Of a stretch of 64,000 bases of DNA, positions 63,268-64,000 are shown one piece after another (position 1 is the stretch's first letter; every line of letters begins with the position of its first letter). The position numbers and the translations under genes are program-made. This DNA is from Certhia americana (taxonomy: Eukaryota > Chordata > Aves > Passeriformes > Certhiidae), in the NCBI GenBank assembly GCA_018697195.1, contig JAGMWU010000080.1, forward strand, positions 1 to 64,000. The letters run 5' to 3'. The notes under the pieces are model-generated. The model made no database searches and had not been told where the DNA came from. It saw only the letters and a list, made by a program, of their open reading frames with translations.

Positions 63268-63381
63268 ATGGAAGCTATCAAGAAAAAGATGCAGATGTTG
63301 AAGTTAGACAAGGAGAATGCCATTGACAGAGCAGAGCAGGCTGAGACGGATAAAAAGGCAGCTGAGGATAAATGCAAGCAG
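63268..63381 (+). CDS. TPM4: Tropomyosin 4, first coding exon (exon 1a, residues 1-38), partial gene
   Basis: The exon encodes the N-terminus of a long tropomyosin, an actin-filament-binding coiled coil. Seen: [20 protein letters not shown] followed by [18 protein letters not shown], 38 residues, exactly the usual extent of tropomyosin exon 1a. Heptad hydrophobics (Met, Leu, Ala, Ile) and dense acidic/basic residues continue throughout. The Ile at position 19 and the AAEDKCKQ end distinguish TPM4 from TPM1 and TPM3 as I know them. The exon ends in CAG|GTAAGT, a perfect donor. The start has A at -3 and G at +4. The initiator Met-Glu is the long-isoform N-terminus used for head-to-tail overlap. 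In birds the long TPM4 product is a muscle/cardiac-type isoform (family knowledge), while short isoforms start from a downstream promoter outside this window. The remaining exons lie beyond position 64000. Confidence 0.93.
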
Positions 63382-64000
63382 GTAAGTGGAAATAAAATCA
63401 CTGGCTGTGTGTGTGCTGTGGAAATAAGTGTAACAAAATTCTGTGTGGCAATGTTCTGATTCAGAAAGCAAAATAACTTGAAGTCAGTTTTCTGTTAATC
63501 TTCTTTTGAAGGTTTTTTTTGCCTTTTCGTTATGCTTGTACAGCCAGGACTAGGCTGTAACTTCTCAGCCATCTCATTCTTTCCAAAATTAACATCATCC
63601 ACAGATTATTAACAGTACTTTGTCTAAGTTTTCTTGAATCTTACATAATTGTCCTAAATTTCTCATGCTTTGATTCCATGCAAAAGGTCTTTACATATTT
63701 AAAATCAAAGCTGTAAACCCTGACACCTGTAGGACTAGTGCTAATAGAGTCGACTGTGTCTAAACATTAATTAAGCCTCTCCTTGAAGTGAATTAATAAA
63801 GTTCACTTCAAGTTCTTGGTGCAGAGAGTGCCCCTTAGAGGTGCCAGCTGAGACTCAACAGGAGATACGTTCTCTTTTTATTTTTTTTTTTCAAGAATGG
63901 AAAATATCTTAATTTGAATGCTGTTCTTTTAACTGAATTATAGTGACAACATTTTAATTTTCTTTTTCAATGTCTTTATTCTGGGTGTCCGTCTCCTATT
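63382..64000 (+). other. TPM4 intron 1, 5' part
   Basis: It begins with the donor GTAAGT directly after codon 38. No further exon appears before the window ends. A T-rich stretch lies near 63876-63892. Confidence 0.85.

Overview
The window looks like a gene-poor, intergenic stretch of a bird genome, probably a songbird (inference). The evidence is many 5'-truncated CR1 LINE fragments in both orientations with typical avian CR1 3' ends, at least two avian-type solo LTRs, decayed MIR-like and palindromic ancient amniote repeats, eukaryotic splice signals, and a tropomyosin exon whose sequence fits avian TPM4. There are no prokaryotic operons, CRISPR arrays or mobile resistance elements. One 100-N assembly gap lies at 30314-30413.

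Only two protein-coding features are firmly supported. (1) On the minus strand, 51786-51523 encodes an 87-residue ubiquitin-like microprotein that I recognise as the product of TINCR, a locus first described in mammals as a long non-coding RNA. (2) On the plus strand, 63268-63381 is the first coding exon (codons 1-38) of the long isoform of tropomyosin 4, ending in a perfect donor site; the rest of the gene lies beyond the right edge.

Layout. 1-30.3 kb: non-coding, with CR1 copies near 0.5-1.2, 4.75, 18.1, 21.4 and 27.1 kb, a 170-bp direct repeat pair at 945 and 2105, a solo LTR at about 13.12-13.72 kb, MIR-like fragments near 19.9-20.1 kb, a probable LTR at 24.55-24.84 kb and a 10-bp-period minisatellite at 25.14-25.40 kb. 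30.4-51.5 kb: non-coding, with CR1 copies near 35.8, 36.4 and 41.8 kb, a nearly identical 162-bp direct duplication at 41330 and 42499, and a three-copy 97-100-bp tandem repeat at 47.87-48.16 kb next to a small CpG-rich patch. 51.5-51.9 kb: TINCR. 60.08-60.40 kb: a strong CpG island with two TISU/YY1-type elements on the minus strand, the best promoter candidate in the window. 61.1-62.2 kb: a CR1 copy split by a 698-bp solo LTR. 63.27 kb: TPM4 starts.

TINCR and TPM4 are divergently arranged about 11.5 kb apart with the CpG island between them. I see no sign that they work in one pathway: one is an epithelial ubiquitin-like protein, the other a cytoskeletal actin-binding coiled coil. I found no clearly novel multi-gene system. 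The best leads are the protein-coding avian TINCR, the overlap of its stop codon with a poly(A) hexamer and a splice-donor-like site, the tandem TISU CpG island, and the unexplained duplicated segments.
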